From: Siphonodentalium dalli
Lineage: Eukaryota > Mollusca > Scaphopoda > Gadilida > Siphonodentaliidae
DNA length: 64,000 nucleotides
NCBI GenBank assembly: GCA_032622095.1
Contig: CP136069.1
Span: 84,342,958 to 84,406,957 of the forward strand
Direction of reading: 5' to 3'
A program made the translations under genes and the position numbers. Shown piece by piece: positions 49,268-61,215 of this stretch. Position 1 is the stretch's first letter; each line of letters begins with the position of its first letter. The notes under the pieces were generated by a model. The model did not search any database and had not been told where the DNA came from. It was given only the letters and a program-made list of their open reading frames with translations.

Positions 49268-51029
49268 ATTTTGTGAGCCGACTTCCATTAAGATGTTCGA
49301 TTATTACACAGAGGTATTTAAGATAGGCCCTACTGGAATTTGGGTATTTCAATTATATCGTTACTGGATAGCAATTGAAGGTAATACGATAGGACCACAT
49401 GATCACTGAGTGCTTCCCACACGAGGCATACCCTAGCTTACTCTGGTAAACCATATGGTGAATATTTGTAATTTGGTAATTACCGTGGTGATTGCAGGAA
49501 ACAGGTAAACTGATTTAATTTTTACCATGGTGTTACTCTGGTAAAATTTGTATAGTGAATCATCACCATATTATATGCTCACATGTAGACCCACCCATCT
49601 ATTTGCTCTAGTGAAATGGGCCAATCCATGTATTTCAGGTGCCCAGGTATGTGGTGGTTCTACTAGAGTAATTTTATCAGGGTAATTTAATTACCCCGAT
49701 TTCAAGGTAATTTACCAAGCTAGTACCGTAATACGCTTTTAGAAGCCTTGAAATTTGACGCAACATATTAGAGGTCATATGAATGGCACATGTGATTACA
49801 TAAGGTGTTAATAAACTCTTCTGGATTTAGCTGACCTATTTATAAGAATATTCTTGCCACATTCTGTTAACTTTTGAGTATGAAACCGGGTACAATTGTT
49901 TTCCACTGATTAACTAACAAAATATGATTTTCTTCTCACAAAAGAGGCAGAAAACACCTCAGCTGCGTAATGTGCTATTGCAAAGTAGAGTTATCATCAT
50001 ACCCACATAAACACACTCTAGTAAAAGCCCTGTAAAACATAGAATACCAGTCTCTTAACGCTGGTACCTCCCAGAGTTCTTTCCATTTTGGTCTTAAATA
50101 TACCAACAAAAACAAAAATCAACACACCTAAATCTTGTCCTCCGCATGGATGAGATAGGTGTGTATGATCAGTGTGCAAGTCTAGAATGTAATGAAGTGC
50201 TAGGGAATATAGAATTCAGTAATTCACAAAACCACATCCGACTGGAACCAACCCATATATAAAAAAAATCACCATGGATGTATAGTGCCAGGTTTCGAAG
50301 TAACTGATGACTTTTGAAGTGAAGTGTTTTTAAAGATCCATTTTTTTTTCCCGAAGAAATATATATTGACTAAATAACAGTTATTCAGAAATGAAAAAAA
50401 AAATTTAAGAGTGTTTTTTTAAAGAGCATTTGTTTTTTCAGAAGAAGTAATTTTAAATAGGTGGTACCAGAGTATATCCCATTTCACCAGGGTTTGACCA
50501 GTATAATCTGTTACATCTTGACTCTATCAAGAATTTACTAGAGTGTGTTCTGATTTACATGGGTTTACATGCATGTCCCGTTTCACCAATATATTGCGAG
50601 AGTAAAGTTGGGTACACCATGCATTTACTTTGAATTCACAAGGGTATGCTATTTTTACATGGGCTTTGCATGGCTTTTACCAGAGTATATAATTGTTTAC
50701 CAGGGTTTTACAAGAGTATAATCTGTAAAACCATGACTCCATCGAGAAATGACTAGAGTATGTTCTGATTTACATGGGTTCATGTGGGTTTTACCTATGT
50801 ATGTCCTGTTTCACCATCATGTTACAAGAGTAAAGTTGGTACACCATGCCTTTACTTGGAATTTACAAGGCTGTGTCCTTTTTACATGGGCTTTACATGG
50901 CTTTTACCAGAGTATATAATTGTTTACCAGGTCTTTACCATAGTATAATCTTTTGAACATTTATTCAATTCCACTCAATTTGTATACTTGCTGTGAACGC
51001 ACTTCCTTCTAAACTATGATTAAAGTCAT
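49268..51029. repeat. Repetitive block built on ccagagtat / tactctggta words, with a tandem duplication
   Basis: The left half (49430-49740) carries tactctggtaaa and accatggtgttactctggta words. The right half (50465-50950) has a ~215-bp unit twice (taccagagtatataattgtt, gactctatcaagaatttac, tttcaccaatatattg, ccatgcatttacttt). The two halves are in opposite orientation, suggesting a long element with inverted ends. About 49740-50460 is unique. Confidence 0.5.
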
Positions 51030-51385
51030 CTTTTTGACATTTTTATTGTAATATAATATGCTTGATGTGGTCTTCAGATAGTATAGATTCCTTTGTGTGG
51101 TGTACTAGCTTAACAATGATGTAGTTTTCTGAGTAGGTCCATCTAAACATTCCACCTCCTGACTCAGGAGTCAGGAGTGGAAACCCCTTAAATTTATAAT
51201 AAACAGCTACATGTATGCCTCTGCCTTTTTTCAGTGGAGTTAAGTAGAACTTCATATCCTTTCAGTGAGAATTCCACATCTTTTGGATGCATGGCATTAT
51301 TAGGCTTAATTTGAGTTAGGATGATATCAGGTTTAATCAATTCAATTGTGATGTCCAGTTGTTGAGGATGGAATCCATGTCAGAA
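51030..51385 (-). pseudogene. LINE endonuclease-domain relic
   Basis: Reading leftward from about 51385, one frame gives IELIKPDIILTQIKPNNAMH and then FSLKGYEVLLNSTEK. After a frameshift near 51240, the adjacent frame continues KKGRGIHVAVYYKF and then ENYIIVKLVHH. These are the Lys-Pro-Asp-Ile-Ile ... Glu/Gln-x-Lys-Pro-x-Asn, Lys-Gly-Tyr and Arg-Gly-Ile blocks of APE-type endonucleases from non-LTR retrotransposons. The family's usual Glu before the Lys-Pro-x-Asn block is Gln here. No reverse transcriptase is found nearby, so it is a short dead fragment. Confidence 0.65.
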
Positions 51386-52085
51386 TATATTAGTTTCATT
51401 CCATAAATTTCATTATTTAGTTAAAAGATTCTGTTGAATTAAAATGAGAGGCCGATCACGATCGGCAGATGTTTAACCCATCCCTTGGCAATAGTAAACT
51501 GTTAAGATCAGAATCATAATCTTTTAATGTTGAATTATAGAGTATACTGTTATGATCTAAAGTAGTATATGACAAATGTACATAATAACCAGTAATAACA
51601 GTGGTAATAACACAAATTATTGGAATGTATGAGTCAATATAGAAGGGTTAATATAACATCTAAGCTCTAGAGCCTGTCACCACTATCATAGTGTGAGCAG
51701 TTCTATTCATGTTGTTGCAAATTGCCATGTGAGATATCAAAATAATATAATTATTTATTTAATGGAAAAGGTTAAAAGACATGGAATGGGTAAAAGGGGT
51801 TAAGTCACCTATCTCTGCCCTGTTTGATCCAATGTAGTCCCATCATCCAAGGACTTAGAGAGCTCCATTGGTCTAGTTAAATAAATTAACATGGCGAAGT
51901 TGTGGTTAAAAAGATAGCTAAATCAATTTATCCAATAATTCACTAACTGTGTCTCTTATACAGAGCTAACATATGAGGGCTATAAATAACTGTCAAAGCA
52001 ATAAACTATATTGTCTTTTATCTTGCTCACAGAGAAGCAGGTATTCATTAATTGTAAGTTACATGGGTTATAATCTGGATAATTC
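51386..52085. other. 5' flank, nothing recognised
   Basis: AT-rich unique sequence without a gene or repeat partner in the window. Confidence 0.4.
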
Positions 52086-52650
52086 TTAGTTTAAAAAGTG
52101 CCATATCTCGTTCTGTATTTTGAGTTGAGAAACTCACATACCAAATTTGGTTCCTATCAGATGAAAAATGGTTGATTTATCGAAGTACATGTATGTGTGA
52201 ATCATATGTCAAAGGACCATAATTCCATTTTTAAAAATCTGATCAAACCCATATTCGAACTCAATCTGTATGTTGGTCTGAGAAACTCATACACCAAATT
52301 TGGTTCCAATCAGATAAAAAATGTTTGAGTTATGGCAGAATTCATGAATTCTAAGTCGAAGAAGGGCCATAACTCCGTAAAAAAAAAAAACTCCGATCAA
52401 ACCCATATTCGAACTCGATCTGTATTTTGGGCCGAGAAACTCACATACCAAATTTGGTTCCCATCAGATAAAAAATGTTTGAGTTATGGCAGAATGCGTA
52501 AATTCTAAGTCGAAAAAGGGCCATAACTCCGTCAAAAAAAGTCGGATCAAACCCATATTCGAACTCGATCTAAAAAATGTTTGAGTTATCACATTACACG
52601 TAAAGTGTCATCGGACGGACAGACGGACGGACACATGACGAGTGGTCAAT
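52086..52650. repeat. Tandem ~153-bp repeat with GGAC-rich tail
   Basis: About 3.5 units repeat aactcacataccaaatttgg, ttcccatcagat, aaaaaatgtttgagttatgg and gggccataactccgt. They end in cggacggacagacggacgga. Tandem cores followed by GGAC tails are common in mollusc interspersed elements. This is probably another Helitron-like non-autonomous family (inference). Confidence 0.65.
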
Positions 52651-53456
52651 CCGGACAATGACACTATGTTTACCATACATGGTATGGATAAACATAAAAA
52701 CATTAAAAACACACCTAGGATGGGTATCTTCGTTTTGTTCTGTTTATTGTGTACTATCTATTATTGGGTTCATTATTTCCTGTCTTTTCTCATCTGTTGG
52801 GCCTCTTTGTAGACTTATGGATTTCAGTTCTGCTGCTTTCATATTCTTTAGTTTACATGCATTTGAAAGAAGTTTTTCACTTGTGATTTCTCATGGAAAA
52901 GTCATTTATTCTGTCAACAAATTGTCAATGATGCAATAGATTATGCATATCTATCTTCTTATACTGACACACCCACATTAAGGGATTATGGCCAGTGCGT
53001 CTGTGCAAGAAATGGGAGTGTTAGACTGGGTGAGGACATTGTGATAGAAAAGATAAAAGTTGGGTAACAGAGGAGAGTTAAAAACAACAGTGTATGCATC
53101 ATGGGGCCAGTTGGGATACTTTCCTCCTGAATGTATCAGTTTCATAGAGCTTCACCAATTCTGGCCCATCTGAGAACATATGATCAATTTGTTTGACATA
53201 ACAGATGTTCTTGGGGGGGGGGATGTAGCAGTATAATAATCAAAGCCAGTATGATGTATACTTCATCATGCTGTATTGTTACAATGGTTGTGTAACTTGT
53301 GTATGAAGTAACTATCTGATGCATCTGCCCAGGTTCAGCCTAAGAGTTTGTTTTTGGAACATTAATCAATCCATATCATTACTAATTTATCAACATTTTC
53401 GAAACAAATTAAAAATTGTATCTGTTTAGAAAAGTTTCCTTCTTTAAAAATGTGTT
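52651..53456. other. 5' flank, nothing recognised
   Basis: An open frame at 52658-52939 is Phe/Ser/Leu-rich, starts at the edge of the neighbouring repeat and has no recognisable family, so I do not call it a gene. Confidence 0.4.
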
Positions 53457-53697
53457 TTAACCCTCTCATGGCGGGAGCTGCGCTGGTGCAGCATTACTAT
53501 CCTGTGCCAGTTGGCATTCTCAGATACATGCGAGTCTCCCATAGGGAGCCTCTGATATATAAGAGAATGCACTGGCTTACAAGGTCAAGGTAAATATTGT
53601 TAGGCAAATGCATTCTTTTATATATGGGAGACTCGCATATATAAGAGAATTCATTGGCAAAGAAAATTTAAGGAAGTTCCAGTCATGAAAGGGTTAA
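53457..53697 (+). mobile_element. TTAA palindromic MITE
   Basis: ccctctcatggcgggagctg at the left and agttccagtcatgaaaggg at the right, TTAA at both edges, with both internal hairpins (gagtctcccatagggagcct). Confidence 0.85.
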
Positions 53698-53784
53698 GTA
53701 GTAGCAAACAAAATGTCTCTGAGGCCTACATTGCCATTCCAGTTCAGAATATCCAGTCACTACGGATGGACTGACACACAGATG

Positions 53785-53855
53785 GACAGATGGACAAAGT
53801 TAATCCAGTATACCCTCCATTTTTCTTCGAAAAAAGAAAAAGTGGAGGGTATAAA
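53785..53855 (+). mobile_element. Solo 3' end of the element family at 62409
   Basis: gttaatccagtataccctcc, then atttttcttcg and agtggagggtataa, form the same terminal hairpin as 62980-63020. The preceding gacggac-like sequence is partly present (53763-53790). Confidence 0.6.
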
Positions 53856-54060
53856 TATCTAGATTTGAAAAGTAGGTTGCAAATGTGCACCTTGTTGAAA
53901 AATAGATGGCTACAAATGGGATCGTCGATAATTACTCCTTTAGCCACAATAACCAAGTCCCATCCATGGCAATAAGTCCTGTTACTGAGTCGCGACTATA
54001 ATCGATCCATCCAGATCCCGTTCTGAGGTTTAAGTGTTACAGGTGAAAGATCTGGAGGCG

Positions 54061-54142
54061 CATTCCATATATGGAGTTTTGAATATTCATGAATTCCATA
54101 TATGGAGCTTTTGAATAATCATGAATTCCATATATGGAATGC
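54061..54142. repeat. Three-copy ~32-bp tandem with palindromic core
   Basis: The units carry attccatatatgga, ttttgaat and catgaattcc. Both ccatatatgg and tgaattca-type words are self-complementary. Confidence 0.75.
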
Positions 54143-54634
54143 ACAACCAGAACTTTGACCTATAGCAATTAAACCGCGGAACGGGGGCTGGATGAATTCA
54201 ATATGGCTGCGACTTAGTGATCTCACTTATAGAAAGCAAATAATATGTAATCAGCTTAGCATTTATTTCAGAATAACAACATAGGAGCAATCACAGAAAT
54301 CACCAGGGAAACGGGCATATCTTACTGTATATCATCAAACTAATTAGCATAAAGAGATGACAAAGGGAAGCTTGCTAGAGCTTTAAGAAACATATAATTG
54401 AGAAGAACAAGAAGATATCTCAATGCAACACATTTCAATTTCATAAGATAATTAAATACAGAACACAACATGCATTTTAATTAAAAATTATTTTTATCAG
54501 ATAAGTTGAAGATTATTCAAGTGCTACATTTTTTGAAATGTGCGACTGCGCCATCAACGAGTTCAATAAAGATTTGTGACACTGATGCAAGTTATGATCT
54601 GTATTCATTTTACACCCTTCATCGAGTAAGACTA

Positions 54635-54825
54635 CAGTAATGCCCTAAATAATTGACTCCTTAACCACAGCAGAATTATGGGTAACTTTTCAGGATTTAG
54701 TCGGAAATATGGCTTGTTGCCATTCATCGGAATGCTCTCACCAAGAGCCATATTTCCGACTAAATCCTGAAAAATTACCCATAATTCTGCTGTGGTTAAG
54801 TAGTCGATTAATTAGGGCATTACTG
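54635..54825. mobile_element. TA-targeting palindromic MITE
   Basis: Same family as 35152-35366, with one arm shortened (the second gttgccattcatcgg is missing). TA is at both ends. Confidence 0.8.
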
Positions 54826-54829
54826 TATA

Positions 54830-54925
54830 CTAGTTGATGAGTAGTTCTCTCAGGAAATGTATAGATGATAAGTTTATTGAACTTAATATCTGAACATTTC
54901 CCACCAATGAATTTTGAGCATTCTG
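54830..54925 (+). repeat. Dispersed repeat, copy 1 of 3
   Basis: gatgagtagttctctcagga, atctgaacatttcccaccaa, ttctgcacttat. Relatives are at 57140-57310 and 62215-62400, and it often follows a MITE. Confidence 0.5.
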
Positions 54926-55754
54926 CACTTATGAAAGTAGGGAATCACATGGTTTCGAGATGATGAGTATTACGCATTGAAAATGGCCAAGGCGATCGAA
55001 AATGCGACCAAAACAGAGGAAAATGGTAATAAACTAGGATAATGATAGATTACACAGTATTTTGGCAGCTACGACCATATGCTATACTATTTTTTTTTAA
55101 AGCTGATACCTCATTTGTGTCCAAACTCACAGTTGTTTGCTCTAACATTAATTAACAGGAATTAATCACTTAGGCACCATTGATTGATGACATTTCAGAA
55201 GCACATTGATCAAACATAGTTACTTCTCACGTCAAATTGAAATGTATTGCAGTGAACAAAGGTCAAATGACTTTGAAATATATACCACTGAAAGTTTAAG
55301 AACAAAACATTCAACAGAAATACATGTATACATAATCTTACAATAAAATAGATAATATATAAACAATTTTACCCTCAAAAGATTTGAGTATAAGACACCC
55401 ACAAACGTGTGAACAAAATTTAGTGCTCAAATAAAGGGAGTATAGAGGTGATGTAAGATAACATAGGGTTGAAAATATCTGCAACATGATATTAACACTG
55501 TCTTTAAAAATCTTATCTGAGTATACCCCAGGTTTTGTTTTTGGATAATTAAACCATTGTATATCATTAAGGCCATATTTTCTTTGAAAAGGCGATTATC
55601 TTAGACATTTGAAATGTCAAATGTTATACCATCGACTTGTACTGTCATTGTCCCAGTGAAATGGGAGATAAAATCAGAAAATGACTTTTTAAATTAAAAT
55701 TTTCACTCAATCTGACTCAATTGAAAAAAAAATCCAAGCAACTTACACTTAAAT
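54926..55754. other. 5' flank, nothing recognised
   Basis: Unique AT-rich sequence. Confidence 0.4.
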
Positions 55755-55865
55755 TTAACCCTTTCAGTGCCAAGTCCGATTTTTGTATCTACCCATATTT
55801 CCTTGATCATTTTTCAAGGAAATATGGGTTGATACAAAAATCGGACTTGGCACTGAAAGGGTTAA
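55755..55865. mobile_element. 111-bp perfect-arm palindrome flanked by TTAA
   Basis: TTAACCCTTTCAGTGCCAAG at the left is the exact inverse of the right end. The arms of about 50 bp include tccgatttttgtat and cccatatttccttga around an 8-10-bp loop. The near-perfect arms imply a recent insertion. Confidence 0.85.
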
Positions 55866-56879
55866 GCATAAAGTTAGTATCAAGCCAGTGGACACAATGA
55901 CATCCATTTTCAATCAACGTTTAGCCATACTGTGGTAGATTTCTACTGTTTATAAAGGTGGGGCGAGAATCTCCAGTTTGTGTTGTAATAGGTCTATATT
56001 TTATAGGGAGTATTACCTTATGAGTAGATCTATGGAACAGTTATAAATCTGTGACAGACAATAAAGAAACATCAAACAACAGAACAGAGAAATTTATGTA
56101 ATAAATGCAGACTTATTTTCATTCACTCATTCATGTCTCAATATACCGGCCATGTTTGCATAACACTTTTGGAAGAAGAAACTAATTAAGTCCTTAATGA
56201 GTCCTCAGCAGGTATTGACAGAATATGTAGGAAATACATTGACATTTTATTCGATTTGGAGAGAATGAAACAAGTGTTCGATTCATCTCCACATGTGTAT
56301 CAACGTGATAGAAACTAGCAGAGATTTTGGTACATCAAAAGACAGCAGATCAATGAATCCCACTGTGACTTTCTAATCACTAAATCACTAATATATCAGC
56401 TGATGCTTATATAAATGTTATGAAAATTGTGAATGGTAAAACGAGGAATTTAGTGTATGTACTCCCATGCAACAGTTGTGAATGTGTGGTATAAGTTGGG
56501 GAAACAGAGACCGCTCTCGGAGAGGATCGGCAGTTCATCCTACTTATATAGTCATAATTTAGCGAAAATGGGCGATGATACAATAATAAAAGGTAGTTTT
56601 TAACAATGTGACATATGCGTGTTTTCAATATGTATTGGATGCCAATATTATGTGAAGATTGAATAGAAAATAAATAATAGTTTACCTATCAATGCCTGTA
56701 TACTGTATGTAAAAGAATATTTATCATGGAATATTCTTTTTTCTGCAACACAGGTTATGTTTGTACTGTGCGTGCAGAGAAATGAACAAGAAAACTCATT
56801 GTAAATAACAAGTGATATTGATTTAGAATATAGATTTCATCACAGAGCAAACAGCTCGAAAGCAAAGAACAAAATTATA
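55866..56879. other. 5' flank, nothing recognised
   Basis: Unique AT-rich sequence; short open frames only. Confidence 0.4.
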
Positions 56880-57139
56880 TTAAGCCTTTCTTGACTGGAG
56901 CTTCCTGAAATTTAAAAAAAAACCTGCACCTGGCATTCTCTTGTATATGCGAGTCGCCCACAGGACGCCTCACATATATAAGAAAATGCATTGGCCTAAC
57001 AATATTTACCTTGATCTTGTAAGCCAGTGCATTCTCATATATGCGAGGCTCCCTATGGGAGACTCGCATATATAAGAGAATGCACTGGCACATGGTTTTT
57101 TATGCTGCACCAGTGCAGCTCCCATCATGAAAGGGTTAA
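56880..57139 (-). mobile_element. TTAA palindromic MITE, reverse orientation
   Basis: The left end is ttgactggagcttcctgaaa and the right end is gcagctcccatcatgaaagg, with TTAA at both edges. Both hairpins are intact (tatgcgaggctccctatggg, gactcgcatatataagagaa). Confidence 0.85.
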
Positions 57140-57310
57140 CCCATTATTTACAAACTACTCATTGATGACTATTTCCCTTAGGAAATGTTCCGATAATTAT
57201 TATTATCTGACCAATTTTCACTAATAAATAGGAATCCTTCTGCACTTGTATTATCTGTTCATCTGTCTGTCATCTGCTTATAATATATGAAATTCACTGC
57301 AAATGAATAA
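57140..57310 (+). repeat. Dispersed repeat, copy 2 of 3
   Basis: tactcattgatgactatttc, aggaaatgttc, ataggaatccttctgcactt, tctgtcatctgcttata. Confidence 0.5.
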
Positions 57311-57390
57311 TAGACCATATCAATGTATACTTTTATAATTGAGTGGAATAATACATTTCGTAAAGAAAGGGATATGCCATTAGCACTTTT

Positions 57391-57877
57391 CATGTAAGCA
57401 TATGTGTTCCCCTATTCACAAAAGCATATGTTTCCCATAGTCACATAAGCATATGTGTTCCCATAGTCACATAAGCATATGTGTTCCCATAGTCACATAA
57501 GCATGTGTTACCATATTCACATAAGCATATGTGTTCCCATAGTCACATAAGCATGTGTTCCCATATTCACATAAGCATATGTGTTCCCATAGTCACATAA
57601 GCATATGTGTTCCCATAGTCACATAAGCATATGTGTTCCCATAGTCACATAAGCATATGTGTTCCCAAAGTCACATAAGCATGTGTTCCCATATTCACAT
57701 AAGCATATGTGTTCCCATAGTCACATAAGCATATGTGTTCCCAGAGTCACATAAGCATATGTGTTCCCATAGTCACATAAGCATATGTGTTCCCAGAGTC
57801 ACATAAGCATATGTGTTCCCATAGTCACATAAGCATACGCATTGCCAGTCACATAAGCATATGTGTTCCCATAGTCA
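57391..57877. repeat. 26-bp minisatellite, about 19 copies
   Basis: The unit is cacataagcatatgtgttcc plus catagt, with a 25-bp variant lacking one AT of gcatatgtg. The centre cacataagcatatgtg is nearly self-complementary. Divergence between units is low, so the array is probably polymorphic in length. Confidence 0.92.
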
Positions 57878-59701
57878 TATATCAACAAATTCTCAAGGTC
57901 CTTACAGTCGACGTCACGAGTAATGCGAGCACATGCCCCCGGGAAACATACAAAATAAACCAATAGATATACCATACGAGAGATAAAGCTCACAAGTCTG
58001 ATTTTGGCAAAAATACACACTGTATCATATTCGTCATAGATTCTCAAAATCTGTTATTTCAGTCACAATATATTTCAATGTGTGTTATTGGCCATGAAAT
58101 TTCCTTACTTTTGATATATTAACACGACAGAATCAAAGGAAAGGAAGTTGAAAAATCAACCAACAAAAAGCTGTCGTAAGCATGGGTGTCCAGTAAGTAG
58201 TCTCAATACACAGATATCAATTCAATTATTACAATCATGAATGAAATACCTGCGAGTTCCCAGTACGATAAGTCGACTGTTTCCATTGATTCAGTCAAGA
58301 TATATATAAAATAAAGGAAATTCTATGACCAATAAGATACACTGGTGGATATTTTAGCTGCTTTGACCAGTTTTTAGAATTAAAAAGTTTATTGGGCGGA
58401 CACCCATGGTAGATTATGCAAGTTTTCAGTACAATATCTCAAGTTTGTTTCATTTGATTTTGTTGAGTTATAATGTCAAAATATAGGGGAGTTAATGAAT
58501 GGCCAATATGACACATTGGGTGATATTTATTGTTTTTATATACAGATCAGTGACTTTGTGCAATTCAATTACAATGTAAAATTTTTGATAACTGCATACT
58601 TGGTAAAGATTAGTTTTGTGCTAGTACCGGTAAACACCAAATTTCATTCCATTCAGTTGAATCTATGTACAGTCAACATTTGGAAACCAAAAGCGAATGG
58701 ACGGATGGACAGACAAACAGACCAATAACATAATACGGGCTTATAAAAAACTATTTCTCAATTATAACAACACTTTTAAATATTTTCAAGATTGACTTAA
58801 CCAAATAAGATCAAAAAAAGGTATTCAAACTGATGGCATTGGAACAATCTGTGATCGGAGCTCAGACATCACCCAAACTGAGTTTGCTGTTGTCGAAAAT
58901 AAATCTGACAAATAACCATATATCGCCACTATGAAGATATAAACAAATTTAAATCCATTTACCGAACCATTGAGACATTACCATTTCACTTCTGTGTGAT
59001 TTCATACTGAAATTTGACACAATATTTCAACACTATATTTCTCTGCAGAAAACCGTCAATTAACAGTGTGAATAGACAGTGATCGGCTATTGGCTTTATA
59101 GATTAATATTTAAAATCTTGCATGCTAGATATCAAACAATGAATGTTAGCAACTCTTGATGCCAGGAAATATGGATAATACATTAATGTGGATCATTATA
59201 TTAATTGGGCTGAATGGCCCTCTTATTTGAACTTTTTTGTTCAAAATCCCTAAATTATATTATTCTGATAAAAGGAATGATTCAATGACAATTTCAATGG
59301 AAGAAGGGATTTTGTCATGAAGGTATGCCTCTCATGTATAATTTTATATATATTTACACAAAATATTCTCTTCTTTAGCAATATAAGCAAAATATAATAT
59401 ATTCTATGAATATCAGTCTAGTAATTCAAGCACAGTATTCTCATATATACAACATTCAAATATTTGTACACATAATAAGCAACTTGCTTGATATAGAATA
59501 AATAAAAGATATCTGAAAATAACTACGAAACATTTAAAGGGACCCAAGGCACTCGGCAGTTGGTAAATGTGCAAAAAATATAAAAAGCCGTAAAAAAATC
59601 ACCACTAAGAAGAACAGGGAGAAATAGATAAACTTTGTTCTTTACCATTGTTGATAGTTTTCCAACAAAATTTCACCTATTGAAACCATTGATATCTATA
59701 T
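57878..59701. other. 5' flank; one possible MITE, otherwise nothing
   Basis: catgggtgtcc near 58183 and ggacacccatg near 58400 are inverted and could bound a ~225-bp element. 58495-58740 ends in a tggacggatggacag tail typical of the tandem-core repeats. The rest is unrecognised. Confidence 0.35.
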
Positions 59702-60085
59702 TAAAGTGATGTGAAACACTCCAGTAGAGTGATCAAATAGAAATGGAGAATAATCTTGTTCAAAGTAATTATTTTAACAAATATTATATCTCAATTTAGA
59801 ACACACACCATCTTCATATGTATTAATTAAACGCAGTGACTCTCGATGGTGAAATCGTTTTCGTTAGTTTATTGCCAATAGATGCGTCCCGAATCGAGTA
59901 GTAAATATTTACAATTGAGCGTAGCTCAGACAATGTTTTCTATGGATTGGTATGGTCGATTTCCTACAAATTTTTGGCCGTGTTAGTAGAATGTTGCATT
60001 CCTCCAATTGACATAGTGGCTGAATACTATCTTAGCAGTTTCATGCACACGAACAAGTACATAATATGTCTTTAAAACAATTACA
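59702..60085 (+). mobile_element. Dispersed TTAAAGTGATGTGAAACACT repeat
   Basis: Matches 23197-23588 along its length, including gatgcgtcccgaatcgag and gtaaatatttacaattgagc. Confidence 0.7.
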
Positions 60086-60170
60086 ATGCTTCAAACTTAT
60101 TCAATGTTTGCTGTCAAGTTTTGATTAAACTTTGGTGACTATTAAATTGGACTTTTATCTGTAATTCCAC

Positions 60171-60437
60171 TTAACACTTTCATGATGGGAGCTGCGCTGG
60201 TGCAGCATTACAGACCCAGTGCCGGTGCATTCTCTTATATATTCGAGTCTCCCATAGGGAGCCTTGCATATATATATAAGAGAATGCACTGGCTTATAAG
60301 GTAAAGTTAAATATTGTTAGGCCACTGTATTCTCTTATATATGCGAGGCTCCCTATGGGAGACTCGCATATATAAGAGAATGCATTGGCACAGGGTTTTC
60401 GCAAAATTTCAGGAAGCTCCAGTCATGGAAGGGTTAA
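60171..60437 (+). mobile_element. TTAA palindromic MITE, the most complete copy
   Basis: cactttcatgatgggagctg at the left and agctccagtcatggaaggg at the right, with two perfect hairpins made of attctcttatatat...atatataagagaat. Confidence 0.88.
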
Positions 60438-60502
60438 CAATAATGTTGACATGACAATGTTTTTTACATGTGGAATCTCATTACTGGATGATTATTAATG
60501 AT

Positions 60503-60750
60503 GCCTTGAAATAGTGTGTCTGTCATTTGCAGAATGAGGTCCCCAGAGGGTGAATTTAGTGATGCTACCCCACATAGCAGGCTAGCATCACAAAATTCAC
60601 CCTCTGGGGACCTCATTCTGCTTACACCTCAGCAGAATGATGTTCCCAGAGGGTAAATTTGGTGATGCTAGCCCGCTATGCGGGGTAGCATCACTAAATT
60701 CATCCTCTGTGAACCTCATTCTGCAAATGACAGACATACTATTTCAAGGC
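60503..60750. mobile_element. Double-hairpin MITE, compact form
   Basis: It has the same structure as 35671-35924. The flanks share gattattaatgat (60490-60502 and 60753-60765), longer than the 8 bp expected. Part of the match may have existed before insertion. Confidence 0.85.
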
Positions 60751-60779
60751 TTGATTATTAATGATGCTCAATCAATTTC

Positions 60780-61215
60780 CAGGCCACAATTACAACATAA
60801 ATGTTTATAAATCCCGATTTTCAAGACTACAAAAGAGCTATTTTGTGAATAAAATATAGACAAAACTGAAGATTGGGTATATTGTTTGTCTACAAAGACA
60901 TAGTGGTTTATTTTGATAGTAGTATTGTGGTGGGATCTAAAGTTTTATTGAAATTTGCCGTGACTGAGGCTGCTAACAAGATAGACTTGTCCCACTAGGT
61001 ACGATTTTGTGTGTGTTCTGATTGTTTTCGCACAGATTTCTATAGCCCCTTAAATTGCCCCGCTGATGTGATGAGAAATTCTAACTAAAATTAATATTAA
61101 TTGACATAAACTTTTTCGGACAGGTTTCCTCGATTCATATCCATTATTTTATAACCTGGAATCAATATAAAACTCGGTCCTGATGAAGTTAAACAATAAC
61201 GAAAGCGCTAGACCT
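60780..61215 (+). repeat. Dispersed repeat, copy 3
   Basis: It carries ccacaattacaacataaatg, gattttcaagactacaaaag, ttgtctacaaagacatagtg and, later, cattattttataacctgga. It ends with cctgatgaagtt and aacgaaagcg, a phrase common near the 3' ends of Penelope/DIRS-type retroelements; that link is weak. Confidence 0.45.

Noticed and set aside
52658-52939. 93-codon hydrophobic open frame in the 5' flank
   Set aside because: It overlaps the edge of a tandem-core repeat, has AT-rich codon use and no recognisable domain.
57391-57877. Regularly spaced repeats resembling a CRISPR array
   Set aside because: Units are contiguous 25-26-bp tandem copies with no unique spacers, in a eukaryotic genome.
61175-61215. 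Hammerhead-ribozyme-like string ctgatga ... gaaa
   Set aside because: CTGATGA is followed by a 4-bp stem (GTTA/TAAC) and GAAA, and GGTC/GACC could pair outside. But there is an extra base before the stem, no stem III hairpin and no conserved cleavage triplet in place.
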